Shown here: positions 57,274 through 64,000 of the stretch, in pieces | Position numbering within the stretch: position 1 is the first letter of the stretch | How the letters are laid out: the number at the start of each line of letters is the position of its first letter | Origin: Lacrimispora sp. 210928-DFI.3.58 | Lineage (GTDB): Bacteria > Bacillota > Clostridia > Lachnospirales > Lachnospiraceae | Reading direction: 5' to 3' | Assembly (NCBI RefSeq): GCF_020554865.1 | Contig: NZ_JAJCIC010000008.1 | Coordinates: forward strand, 1 to 64,000 | Length of the DNA stretch: 64,000 nucleotides | Made by a program: the position numbers and the translations under genes | The notes under the pieces: model-generated | The model's input: only the letters and a program-made list of their open reading frames with translations | What the model was told of the DNA's origin: nothing | Database searches by the model: none

Positions 57274-58134
57274 ATGGGAGCTGCTTCAGGTGGGAAGCTT
57301 ATGCAGGAGGAAAAGGCAGAATACCTGATCGGGGATGTGGCCCGTATGGTGGGCTTAAGCAGGGATACCCTGCGGTTTTATGAGAAAAAGGGGATCATCA
57401 CTGCGAAGAAAAAGGAAAATGGATACCGCTATTATTCTGAAAATGATATTTACAGACTGATGTATATCATCTATCACAGAAAAATGAATACCAGTCTGGA
57501 AGAAATAGAAGGCCTGATAAAAGGAAGGAGCCAAGGCATACAGGACCATCTTTCCAGGCGTATTGCAGAGGAGGAGGCGGCGATCAGGCAGCATAGGCGG
57601 GCGATCCTTAGGCTGAAGCTGGTAAGCCGCGATATAGAGCAGGTGGAAAGAACCGCGGGAAAATGCTATCTGCGAAAATTTCCGAGTGCATATATCATGG
57701 GATATTGTGAGGATTTCCAAAAGGGGCTGCTGCAGTGGTTCAGCCTGGCATCAGAGACAGAGGGGCTGGACATGACATACTTTTACAATGTCCTGTCCTA
57801 TGAAAACGGAAGGCTCATAAAGCGGGGAGTAAAGCTTCTTTTATATAAAGATGTGGAGCAGGAGCTGGAAAAGGATGCCTGCTGTGAAGAACGCCGGGAA
57901 ACAGAAGAAACAGAATGTATTTATACGGCGATAAAATCAAAGGACATTTTTCCGTCAGAGGAAAGCATCAGAAAAATGGTGGAATGGGGCCGAATGAATG
58001 GCCTGAAGGCGGGAAAGACGGTATATGCAAACGTAATGTCTTCACTGTTTAGCGAGGAGCAAAACATGTATTGCCTGGAGCTTTACATGCCCCTGGAGGG
58101 TGGAGAATTCTTACAATCCTCTTACGTATATTGA
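57274..58134 (+). CDS. MerR-family regulator with GyrI-like effector domain
   Basis: 286 aa from ATG 57274 (AAAGGAAG upstream; an earlier GTG lacks such a site). MerR helix-turn-helix IGDVARMVGLSRDTLRFYEKKGIITAKKKENGYRYY, a dimerisation coiled coil at about 85-130, then a C-terminal ligand domain (SAYIMGYCEDFQKG...YVNVMSSLF-like strands, YCLELYMPLEGG) resembling GyrI/BmrR multidrug-binding domains. Its stop codon lies inside the -35 box of the next promoter, which carries a MerR-type dyad. Confidence 0.9.
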   Translation: MGAASGGKLMQEEKAEYLIGDVARMVGLSRDTLRFYEKKGIITAKKKENGYRYYSENDIYRLMYIIYHRKMNTSLEEIEGLIKGRSQGIQDHLSRRIAEEEAAIRQHRRAILRLKLVSRDIEQVERTAGKCYLRKFPSAYIMGYCEDFQKGLLQWFSLASETEGLDMTYFYNVLSYENGRLIKRGVKLLLYKDVEQELEKDACCEERRETEETECIYTAIKSKDIFPSEESIRKMVEWGRMNGLKAGKTVYANVMSSLFSEEQNMYCLELYMPLEGGEFLQSSYVY

Positions 58135-58161
58135 CCTTGGAGCAACTCCAGGGTATAGACT
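58131..58161 (+). promoter_or_regulatory. MerR-type promoter of the small wall-binding protein gene
   Basis: TTGACC (58131-58136) and a -10 read as TAGACT (58156-58161, 19-nt spacer) or TATAGA (58154-58159, 17-nt). Between them is a dyad with arms ACCTTGGAG and CTCCAGGGT separated by CAA (58134-58154), the layout of MerR-activated promoters with overlong spacers. Confidence 0.75.
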
Positions 58162-58203
58162 GGTGTCAAAGCAAGAGATGATTTGATATCAGGAGGTATT
58201 TGT

Positions 58204-58656
58204 ATGAAGAGACGCTTTGCAGTTACAGTATTGGCCCTTGCTCTGACAGCAGGAAGCGCCATGACATCCATGGCAGCCGGATTCGCAGGGACAGGAAAGG
58301 GCGTAAAATATCAGTGGGGATCAGGGCAGTACTGCACCAATAACTGGGTATCGTACAAGAATCACTGGTTTTACTTTGGATATGACCAGCTTATGAAGAC
58401 AGGATGGATCCAGAAGGATGGAGACTGGTATTTTGCTTCTGACACAGGGGAGCTTCAGTCAGGCCTGTTAAAGATCAACGGCAATGTCTACTATATGGAC
58501 AGCAACAGCTGCAAGCTGCGCACAGGTGATATTACTGTCAGAGGTGAGACCTATCATTTCACGGAAAACGGTACGACAAACGGCAGCCCCTATGTATATA
58601 CGGAGTGGAACAGCAACGGAACCATCCGGAGAGGCACAAAGTTTGGTGTTCGTTAA
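58204..58656 (+). CDS. Small secreted protein with cell-wall-binding repeats
   Basis: 150 aa from ATG 58204 with AGGAGG upstream. Signal peptide MKRRFAVTVLALALTAGSAMTSMAAG with likely cleavage after AMA/A. The mature part has about four Trp/Tyr/Gly repeats (NNWVSYKNHWFYFGYDQLMKTGWIQ, DGDWYFASDTGELQSGLLK, NGNVYYMDSN, ETYHFTENG) of the choline/cell-wall-binding type. No enzymatic domain, so it probably binds a surface polymer. It is controlled by the upstream MerR protein if the dyad is functional. Confidence 0.85.
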   Translation: MKRRFAVTVLALALTAGSAMTSMAAGFAGTGKGVKYQWGSGQYCTNNWVSYKNHWFYFGYDQLMKTGWIQKDGDWYFASDTGELQSGLLKINGNVYYMDSNSCKLRTGDITVRGETYHFTENGTTNGSPYVYTEWNSNGTIRRGTKFGVR

Positions 58657-58678
58657 TGGATAAAAAAATACAAATAAA

Positions 58679-58723
58679 CAGAAAGCCGGCGGTTTTTCAT
58701 GGGAACCGCCGGCTTTCTGTTTT
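58679..58723. terminator. Bidirectional terminator overlapping the end of yitT
   Basis: Perfect 16-bp stem CAGAAAGCCGGCGGTT/AACCGCCGGCTTTCTG (58679-58694 with 58704-58719) followed by TTTTA. The stop codon of the convergent yitT-like gene lies in its loop. Confidence 0.92.
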
Positions 58724-59341
58724 ATGGGGCTTTATTCCTGCTGGGAGTTTGCCTTTGAAATTCTGTATAAAGTCAATGAGAAATGATGATATGGTAACTG
58801 TGATCAGGGAATAGACAATGCGTCTTGCCGGTATATAGGACAGGGAAAGCAGGAGAACGGTAATATCCGTAAACAGATATGCCTTTGAGATCCTGCAATT
58901 TGCCACCTTGGAGATCACCAGAGCCAGGGCATCATCCCCGGCACAGGAAGCGCCCTGCCGCACTACCAGGCCGCAGCCGATCCCGATAAAGCAGCCTCCT
59001 GCAATGGCGGCAGCCAGGGGATAGGGAGCCAGGCTGGGAAGAACAGGGGGAAACATTTCCCAGAGGCCAAAAAAGCAGGCCATGGAGAAGGTGGCAAACA
59101 GGGAGGTTTTCAGAAATTCCTTTCCCAGATACCGGAAGCCCAGTATATAACACAGGCCGTCCAGCACAGGGGAGGCCACAGAGGAGGGCAGCCCCAGCCA
59201 ATAGTTGAGCAGCAGTATGAGCCCCAATATGCCTCCTTCCGTGATATCTGCCTGATGGTGGACATTGTAAATGCCAAAGGTAGTGATAGCGGTCCCAAGG
59301 AGGATAGACAGGACCATGGACAGCTTTTTCGGCTGCTGCAT
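58697..59341 (-). CDS. YitT-family membrane protein
   Basis: 214 aa, five membrane segments with the YitT pattern: GTAITTFGIYNVHHQADITEGGILGLILLLNYW, PVLDGLCYILGFRYLG, GGCFIGIGCGLVVRQGASCAGDDALAL and KAYLFTDITVLLLS. It lacks the C-terminal DUF2179 domain of many relatives. Function unknown; proposed as transporter. Its last codons are the terminator stem of the neighbouring gene. Confidence 0.88.
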   Translation of the reverse strand: MQQPKKLSMVLSILLGTAITTFGIYNVHHQADITEGGILGLILLLNYWLGLPSSVASPVLDGLCYILGFRYLGKEFLKTSLFATFSMACFFGLWEMFPPVLPSLAPYPLAAAIAGGCFIGIGCGLVVRQGASCAGDDALALVISKVANCRISKAYLFTDITVLLLSLSYIPARRIVYSLITVTISSFLIDFIQNFKGKLPAGIKPHKTESRRFP

Positions 59342-59476
59342 AATAAAACATCCTTTCTATTTTCGATAATAAGATACATAACATATTATGGAGATATTTG
59401 CAAGGACAATAAAAACGTGAGCTGCCGCATTTTGCACCGCGGCTGCCGGGAGGAAGGCTGGAGCAGGGAGAGGCGG

Positions 59477-60814
59477 TTAACGCATCTCCCTGCGGTAGAT
59501 ATGGGCAAAGTAGGCGATTTCCGCCAGGGCTGTCAGCGTCCAGGAAACGCTGTAGAGCAGGTACAGGGACGGGATCGTCCTAAAATGGGCGAAGATCGTG
59601 TAGACCCAGAGCACCCGGAATACGCAGGAGCCGAGGATCACAATGACAGTGGGGACAAGGCTTTTTCCCATTGCGCGGGAGGCCGCGATCGTACCGTCCA
59701 TGAAGGCGGAGAGACAGTAGGAGAAGCCCATGATCCTCAGCCTGTACATACCGGCGGCAGCGACCTGGGGATCCGTGGTAAAGAGAGAAAGGAACTGGTT
59801 TCCGAACAAATTGAGAAGAAGTCCCATGGCTGCGCCGATGCCGAAGGAGTAGCCGAGGCTGATGAAATAGCTTTTCAGCACACGCTCCTTCTTCCCTGCG
59901 CCGTGGTTCTGCCCCATAAAGCTGATACAGGCCGTGTAGAAGGCAGCCATCATGTCATAGACCAGCGTATCGGAGTTCGCAGCTGCGGAATTTCCGGCCA
60001 CCATAATGGCATCAAAGGAATTGACACCCATCTGAATAAAGAGGTTGGCAATTGCAAAGATGGCATTTTGCAGGCCGGAGGATAAGCCGAGACGCAGGAT
60101 ATCCTTTGCATGCCGTCTGTGGATCCGCAGAAGCCGGGGCTGCAGTGCATAAATATCGCGGCTGCGGATGAGGGCGGCAAGGATCATGGCTGCCGACATG
60201 TACTGGGAAAGGGCGCTTGCGAGAGCAACGCCGGCCACATCCAGACGGCAGACGATAACGAAGAAAAGATTCATTACAATGTTTGCAGCTCCTGCAATGC
60301 TTAAGTAGCGCAGAGGACGGCTGGTATCCCCGGTTGCGGAAAATACAGCATTTCCGTAGTTGTAGATTGCCAGCGCCGGCATTCCTGTGAGATAAATATG
60401 CAGGTACAGGACAGCGCCGTCCATCAGCTCCTCTTTGGTATGTAAAAGCTGAAGGACAGGACGGGCAGAGACGATCCCTCCTGCCATGAGGAAGAGGCCG
60501 ATGAGAAGGCTTACAATGGCAGCCGTATGAACGGTCTGCGTCAGTGCAGAGCGGTTTTTGGCACCGAAATAGAGTGAGGTCAATGCATTGATCCCGGCGG
60601 AAAGCCCGATGAGAAAGCCTGTAAACATAGAGACAAGGGTGGTCGTGGATCCGACTGCTCCAAGTGACATGGGACCGGCAAAGCGTCCGATCACGGCTAT
60701 ATCCGACATATTGAAAAGGACTTGCAGCAGATTGGAGAGCATCAGCGGAAGGCTGAAAAAAAGCATCTTTCTGGAAATGGATCCCGTTGTGAGATCCTGG
60801 CTGGCGGTTTTCAT
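59477..60814 (-). CDS. MATE-family efflux transporter
   Basis: 445 aa, 12 membrane segments in two similar halves. Starts SISRKMLFFSLPLMLSNLLQVLFNMSDIAVIGRFAGPMSLGAVGSTTTLVSMFTGFLIGLSAGINAL, a textbook MATE beginning; second half has MGQNHGAGKKERVLKSYF. Probably sodium- or proton-driven drug or metabolite export. Monocistronic, transcribed away from spmA. Confidence 0.93.
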   Translation of the reverse strand: MKTASQDLTTGSISRKMLFFSLPLMLSNLLQVLFNMSDIAVIGRFAGPMSLGAVGSTTTLVSMFTGFLIGLSAGINALTSLYFGAKNRSALTQTVHTAAIVSLLIGLFLMAGGIVSARPVLQLLHTKEELMDGAVLYLHIYLTGMPALAIYNYGNAVFSATGDTSRPLRYLSIAGAANIVMNLFFVIVCRLDVAGVALASALSQYMSAAMILAALIRSRDIYALQPRLLRIHRRHAKDILRLGLSSGLQNAIFAIANLFIQMGVNSFDAIMVAGNSAAANSDTLVYDMMAAFYTACISFMGQNHGAGKKERVLKSYFISLGYSFGIGAAMGLLLNLFGNQFLSLFTTDPQVAAAGMYRLRIMGFSYCLSAFMDGTIAASRAMGKSLVPTVIVILGSCVFRVLWVYTIFAHFRTIPSLYLLYSVSWTLTALAEIAYFAHIYRREMR

Positions 60815-61009
60815 GGAAACATAACTCCTGTATCATGTAGTAAGGTTTTTTGACTGCATCCGGTACCTTTGGCCCGGTTTGTGCAGCAGTCATCCTCCCT
60901 ATACTAACGCGAAAACAGAAAAACGGCAACAGTTACTTTTGGCAGGTTATGGGCCAGGGGATGGGAAGCATATATTAGTAAGGAGAAGGAAGGAAAAAGG
61001 GAATAAAGG

Positions 61010-61591
61010 ATGCTGAATTATCTCTGGTCTGGTATGATCCTTATAGGAATATTGTGGGGAGCCGTTCATGGACAGCTTCCTGCGGTGACAGAGGGAGCCC
61101 TGGGGGCGGCAAAGGAGGCAGTGTCCCTAAGCATCACTATGCTGGGAGTCATGTCCCTGTGGACAGGAGTTCTGGAGATCGGAAAGCGGGCAGGCCTGAT
61201 CGGTCAGCTTTCCAGACATTTGACACCCCTCTTGGCCTTCTTATTTCCCAGGCTGTCCCCGGAAAGCGAGGCTGCAAAGCACATTTCCGTCAACATCATC
61301 GCCAATGTGCTGGGCCTGGGCTGGGCCGCTACTCCTGCAGGGCTGAAAGCCATGGAGGAGCTAAAGAAACAGTCCCGGGCCTCCGGCACAGCCACTAACG
61401 AGATGTGCACCTTCCTGATCCTCAACATCTCCTCCCTCCAGCTCCTCCCAATGAATATGATCGCTTACCGCAGCCAATACGGCAGCCCCTCCCCCACCAT
61501 CATCGTGGGCCCGGCGCTGGCGGCGACATTTTTGAGTACGGTGGCGGCGGTTGTGTTTTGTAAGGTGATGGATAGGAGCCCCAAAATGTGA
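61010..61591 (+). CDS. spmA: Spore maturation protein A
   Basis: 193 aa membrane protein. LWSGMILIGILWGAVHGQLPAVTEGALGAAKEAVSLSITMLGVMSLWTGVLEIGKRAGLI and NVLGLGWAATPAGLKAMEELKK are characteristic of SpmA (nucleoside-recognition/Gate domain), required for spore core dehydration in Bacillus and Clostridium. Its usual partner spmB does not follow here, the next gene being an unrelated oxidoreductase. Confidence 0.9.
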   Translation: MLNYLWSGMILIGILWGAVHGQLPAVTEGALGAAKEAVSLSITMLGVMSLWTGVLEIGKRAGLIGQLSRHLTPLLAFLFPRLSPESEAAKHISVNIIANVLGLGWAATPAGLKAMEELKKQSRASGTATNEMCTFLILNISSLQLLPMNMIAYRSQYGSPSPTIIVGPALAATFLSTVAAVVFCKVMDRSPKM

Positions 61592-61628
61592 TATGATAGA
61601 AATCACAAAACCAAAAGGAGGCAAATCC

Positions 61629-62630
61629 ATGAATACAGATAAAACAACACCCGCCCACTTAAACTGGGCTGTTCTCGGAACAGGGGTTATTGCCAACGAG
61701 ATGGCGGCTGCGCTTAAGAGCATGGGACATGGGCTGTATGCAGTGGGGAACAGGACCCATGAAAAGGCGGTCGCCTTTGCAGAGAAGTATGGGGTGGAGA
61801 AGGTTTACGACAGCTTTGAGGAAATGTTTACGGATCCGAAGGTGGATGTCATCTACATCACCACACCTCACAATACCCATTATGGATTTATGAAAAAGGC
61901 TTTGGAGAATGGGAAGCATGTCCTGGCGGAGAAGTCGGTTACGCTAAACAGCAGGGAGCTGGAGGAAATGGCAGCCCTGGCAGAAAAAAAGGGGCTTGTG
62001 CTTGCGGAGGCTATGACGATCTGGCATATGCCGGTTTATAAAAAGCTGTGGGAAATGGCAGAGGGCGGAAAGCTGGGAAAGGTGCAGATGATCACTGCGA
62101 ATTTCGGCAGCTTTAAGGAATATAACATGTCAAACCGCTTCTTTAATATGGATCTGGCGGGAGGAGCTCTGTTAGATATTGGCGTGTATGCCATAAGTGC
62201 GGTAAGAAGCTTTATGAAGAGCCAGCCAGACCAGGTATTGAGCCAGATGCGTCCGGCCCCAACGGGAGCGGACGAACAGGCGTCCATTCTTCTCATGAAC
62301 AAGGACGGGCAGATGGCAGCCATTGCCTTGAGCCTTCATTCCAAGCAGCCGAAGCGCATCGTGATAAGCTGCGAAAAGGCCTACATTGAGATCATGGAAT
62401 ATCCCAGGGCAGCAAAGGCCGTGATCGTGGATGCCGAGACTGGAGCGCGGGAGGAGATCGAGGCAGGAGAGACAGCCAAAGCCCTCCGGTATGAGATGGA
62501 GGATATGGAAGCAGCTGTCCTTCAGGGAAGGACAGAGCTTATGAAGCTCTCCCACTCCAGAGATGTGATGGCGATCATGACACAGCTTCGGAAGGAATGG
62601 GGGATGAAGTATCCTGGGGAAGTTTGGTAA
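61629..62630 (+). CDS. Gfo/Idh/MocA-family oxidoreductase
   Basis: 333 aa from ATG 61629 with AAAAGGAGG upstream. NAD(P)-binding WAVLGTGVIANEMAAAL, TTPHNTHYG, the EK motif HVLAEKSVTLN, then the C-terminal substrate domain (GGALLDIGVYAIS carrying the active-site Asp/Tyr). Oxidises or reduces a sugar, cyclitol or derivative. Substrate unknown. The start lies 38 nt after the spmA stop. Confidence 0.9.
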   Translation: MNTDKTTPAHLNWAVLGTGVIANEMAAALKSMGHGLYAVGNRTHEKAVAFAEKYGVEKVYDSFEEMFTDPKVDVIYITTPHNTHYGFMKKALENGKHVLAEKSVTLNSRELEEMAALAEKKGLVLAEAMTIWHMPVYKKLWEMAEGGKLGKVQMITANFGSFKEYNMSNRFFNMDLAGGALLDIGVYAISAVRSFMKSQPDQVLSQMRPAPTGADEQASILLMNKDGQMAAIALSLHSKQPKRIVISCEKAYIEIMEYPRAAKAVIVDAETGAREEIEAGETAKALRYEMEDMEAAVLQGRTELMKLSHSRDVMAIMTQLRKEWGMKYPGEVW

Positions 62631-62728
62631 GGGCCGGACGGCGGTCGGAGGCTTACGGCAGCGGGGACAGAGGAATGCGGCCGGGCAGCTGCAATGAGTG
62701 CAGGCAGCAATACAAAGACAGGGAATAA

Positions 62729-62801
62729 AAAGGCAGACAGCCATAGTGCGGCGAAGAAGGAGCTTAAGCCTTCCAGCCGGAAAGATGGCTGTCTGCTTTT
62801 G
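62729..62801 (+). terminator. Rho-independent terminator
   Basis: 15-bp stem AAAGGCAGACAGCCA/TGGCTGTCTGCTTTT (one G-T pair) around a long loop that has its own small hairpin, ending in TTTTG. Confidence 0.8.
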
Positions 62802-62837
62802 TATTAGGAAGATCTGCGGGTATTGCTTTTCAGATGG

Positions 62838-63272
62838 TTATGCGTTGCAGGAGCTGCACTCCCCCTTCAGGTACTCTACTGTCGGGATCTCTCCTCTTGC
62901 GCACAGTGCTTCGATCTCTACCAGTGCTCCCATAGGAAGTGCTCCTACCTGGAAAGCGCTTCTGGCCGGGTAGTCGGAGGTGATGTGCTTTGCATAGATC
63001 TCGTTCATGGCTGCAAAATCCTTGATATCTGCCAGATAAACAGTGGTCTTGATGATATTGTCCACTGTCAGATCGGCCTCTGCTAAGATGGCCTCCAGAT
63101 TCTTAAAGCACTGCTCTGTCTGCTCCTTGATGCCGCCCTCAGCCAGCTTTCCCGTAGCCGGGTCAATGGGAAACTGCCCGGAGGTAGCGATGATGCCGTT
63201 GGTGCAGATGGCCTGGGAATAAGGTCCGATAGCAGCCGGCGCATTGCTTGTTGCGATAACTGATTTGCTCAT
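62838..63272 (-). CDS. ridA: RidA family enamine/imine deaminase
   Basis: 144 aa. Canonical RidA: NAPAAIGPYSQAI, IATSGQFPIDPATGKL, NIIKTTVYLADI and the active Arg in DYPARSAFQVGALPMGALVEIEALC. Clears reactive 2-aminoacrylate produced by PLP enzymes. It has an unusual Cys-containing tail (ECSSCNA). Second RidA of the window; the one at 22092 is of a different subgroup. Confidence 0.94.
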   Translation of the reverse strand: MSKSVIATSNAPAAIGPYSQAICTNGIIATSGQFPIDPATGKLAEGGIKEQTEQCFKNLEAILAEADLTVDNIIKTTVYLADIKDFAAMNEIYAKHITSDYPARSAFQVGALPMGALVEIEALCARGEIPTVEYLKGECSSCNA

Positions 63273-63331
63273 AATGATCTCTCCTTTTATAATATGTTTT
63301 CGTCCCTGCCTGCCGGAGAGAGAAAAAACTC

Positions 63332-63359
63332 TTTACTTCGCCGGCAAACATGATATAAT
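63332..63359 (+). promoter_or_regulatory. Candidate promoter of the DUF554 gene
   Basis: TTTACT (63332-63337), 16-nt spacer and TATAAT (63354-63359), 69 nt before the start codon. Confidence 0.5.
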
Positions 63360-63427
63360 ATATAATAAGTTAAAACACTTGAAAAAGCAAGGGGTCAAAC
63401 AAAATTATTAGAAGGAGATGGTTACAT

Positions 63428-64000
63428 ATGATAGGTACGATCGCAAATACGGGGGCGATCCTTGTGGGGAGCATTACAGGCAGCAGACTGAAAAACGGGA
63501 TCGGGGAAAAGTATAAAACGATCATGCTGGACTCCATGGGCCTTGTGGCCACAGCGCTGGGCATAGGGACCATTGCCCAGGCCATGCCGAATTCCAGATA
63601 CCATGTACTGTTTATCGTAAGTCTGGCATTGGGTGGAGTCATAGGCACTTTTTTGGATCTGGATACGTCCTTTCGGAATATGGTGGGAAGGTTTTCCGGC
63701 GGTTCTAACCTGGCGCAGGGGCTTTCCACGGCTATCCTTTTGTTCTGTACAGGCACAATGTCCATTTTGGGGCCTATACAGAGCGCTTTAAATGGGGATA
63801 ATACCTATCTGTTTACAAATGCAATGCTGGATGGCGTGACCTCCATTGTACTCAGCTCCACCTTTGGCTTTGGGGTGGCCATTGCAGCGGCAGTGCTTTT
63901 CTGCTGGCAGGGAAGCATCTTTGTGGCTGCCAGGCTGATCGCTCCCTTTATCACAGAGAGCCTTATGACAGAGATCAGTCTGGTGGGAGGCATCCTGATC
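63428..64000 (+). CDS. DUF554 family membrane protein (5' part, runs off the window)
   Basis: Open frame from ATG 63428 (AAGGAGA upstream) to the window end, at least 191 residues. MIGTIANTGAILVGSITGSRLKN, GIGTIAQAMPNS, GGVIGTFLDLD, CTGTMSILGPIQSALNGDNTYLFTNAMLDGVTSIVLSSTFG: multi-pass membrane protein of the DUF554/YdfK family, function unknown. The family is usually about 230 aa, so only the last 40 or so residues are missing. Confidence 0.92.
   Translation, partial: MIGTIANTGAILVGSITGSRLKNGIGEKYKTIMLDSMGLVATALGIGTIAQAMPNSRYHVLFIVSLALGGVIGTFLDLDTSFRNMVGRFSGGSNLAQGLSTAILLFCTGTMSILGPIQSALNGDNTYLFTNAMLDGVTSIVLSSTFGFGVAIAAAVLFCWQGSIFVAARLIAPFITESLMTEISLVGGILI

Noticed and set aside
59255..60085. 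276-codon plus-strand frame overlapping MATE
   Set aside because: It is antisense to a full-length MATE transporter and has no motif.

Overview
The window is chromosomal DNA from a low-to-moderate GC, spore-forming anaerobic Firmicute, most likely a gut Lachnospiraceae (Clostridium cluster XIVa) species. The support is AGGAGG-type Shine-Dalgarno sites, a threonine T-box, clostridial-style FabK, YaaT/RicT, AbrB and SpmA, a holB-yaaT-yabB-rsmI-abrB block, a TRAP transporter and tyrosine phenol-lyase. No phage, IS element or CRISPR array is visible. Species-level identity is not claimed.

Layout. 1-3,780: 3' end of an rRNA operon (23S rRNA, no 5S in the usual place) followed by six tRNAs (Asp, Val, Tyr, initiator Met, Phe, Lys) and a terminator. 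3,800-10,130: a membrane-anchored protein with a Pro/Thr-rich tail, a small unknown protein with a DUF3842 protein, a T-box-controlled threonyl-tRNA synthetase, and a mannose-6-phosphate isomerase-like protein. 10,320-13,390: a DctPQM TRAP transporter whose promoter contains a cre-like site. 13,465-13,704: a roughly 240-bp palindrome. 13,792-22,560: a sigma-54 activator, a textbook -24/-12 promoter, and a seven-gene run: symporter, class V PLP enzyme, cupin, OsmC, lipoyl-domain dihydrolipoamide dehydrogenase, lipoate-protein ligase and RidA. 22,644-26,618: tyrosine phenol-lyase and an AGCS symporter, with a divergent GntR/FCD regulator. 26,757-31,143: an Orn/Lys/Arg decarboxylase-like protein, a guanylate-kinase-like protein and a glycogen debranching enzyme. 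31,410-41,604: an AfuABC/FbpABC-like ABC transporter, a phosphohexomutase, a PP2C-like protein, and a second binding protein with a YesM-type kinase and YesN-type regulator. 41,730-45,949: holB, ricT, yabB, rsmI and a convergent abrB. 46,095-57,014: a complete type II fatty-acid operon (fabH-acpP-fabK-fabD-fabG-fabF-accB-fabZ-accC-accDA fusion-NMO) behind a strong promoter overlapped downstream by a TTTGAA/TTCAAA palindrome. 57,073-64,000: a DnaA-box cluster, a MerR regulator with a probable target promoter for a small secreted wall-binding protein, YitT, MATE, SpmA, a Gfo/Idh oxidoreductase, a second RidA and the start of a DUF554 protein.

How the genes work together. The most unusual unit is the sigma-54 operon at 16.1-22.6 kb. 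It links uptake of an amino-acid or dicarboxylate-like substrate with a class V PLP enzyme that lacks the cysteine-desulfurase Cys loop, a two-cysteine OsmC protein, an E3 enzyme carrying its own lipoyl domain, the ligase that would lipoylate it, and RidA to clear enamine/imine products. My working hypothesis is a self-contained lipoyl-dependent catabolic and redox module, possibly for cyst(e)ine or another sulfur or beta-eliminable amino acid. This is inference from gene content, not demonstrated. The next cluster (tyrosine phenol-lyase with a symporter) performs another PLP beta-elimination, so the region as a whole looks specialised for amino-acid catabolism.
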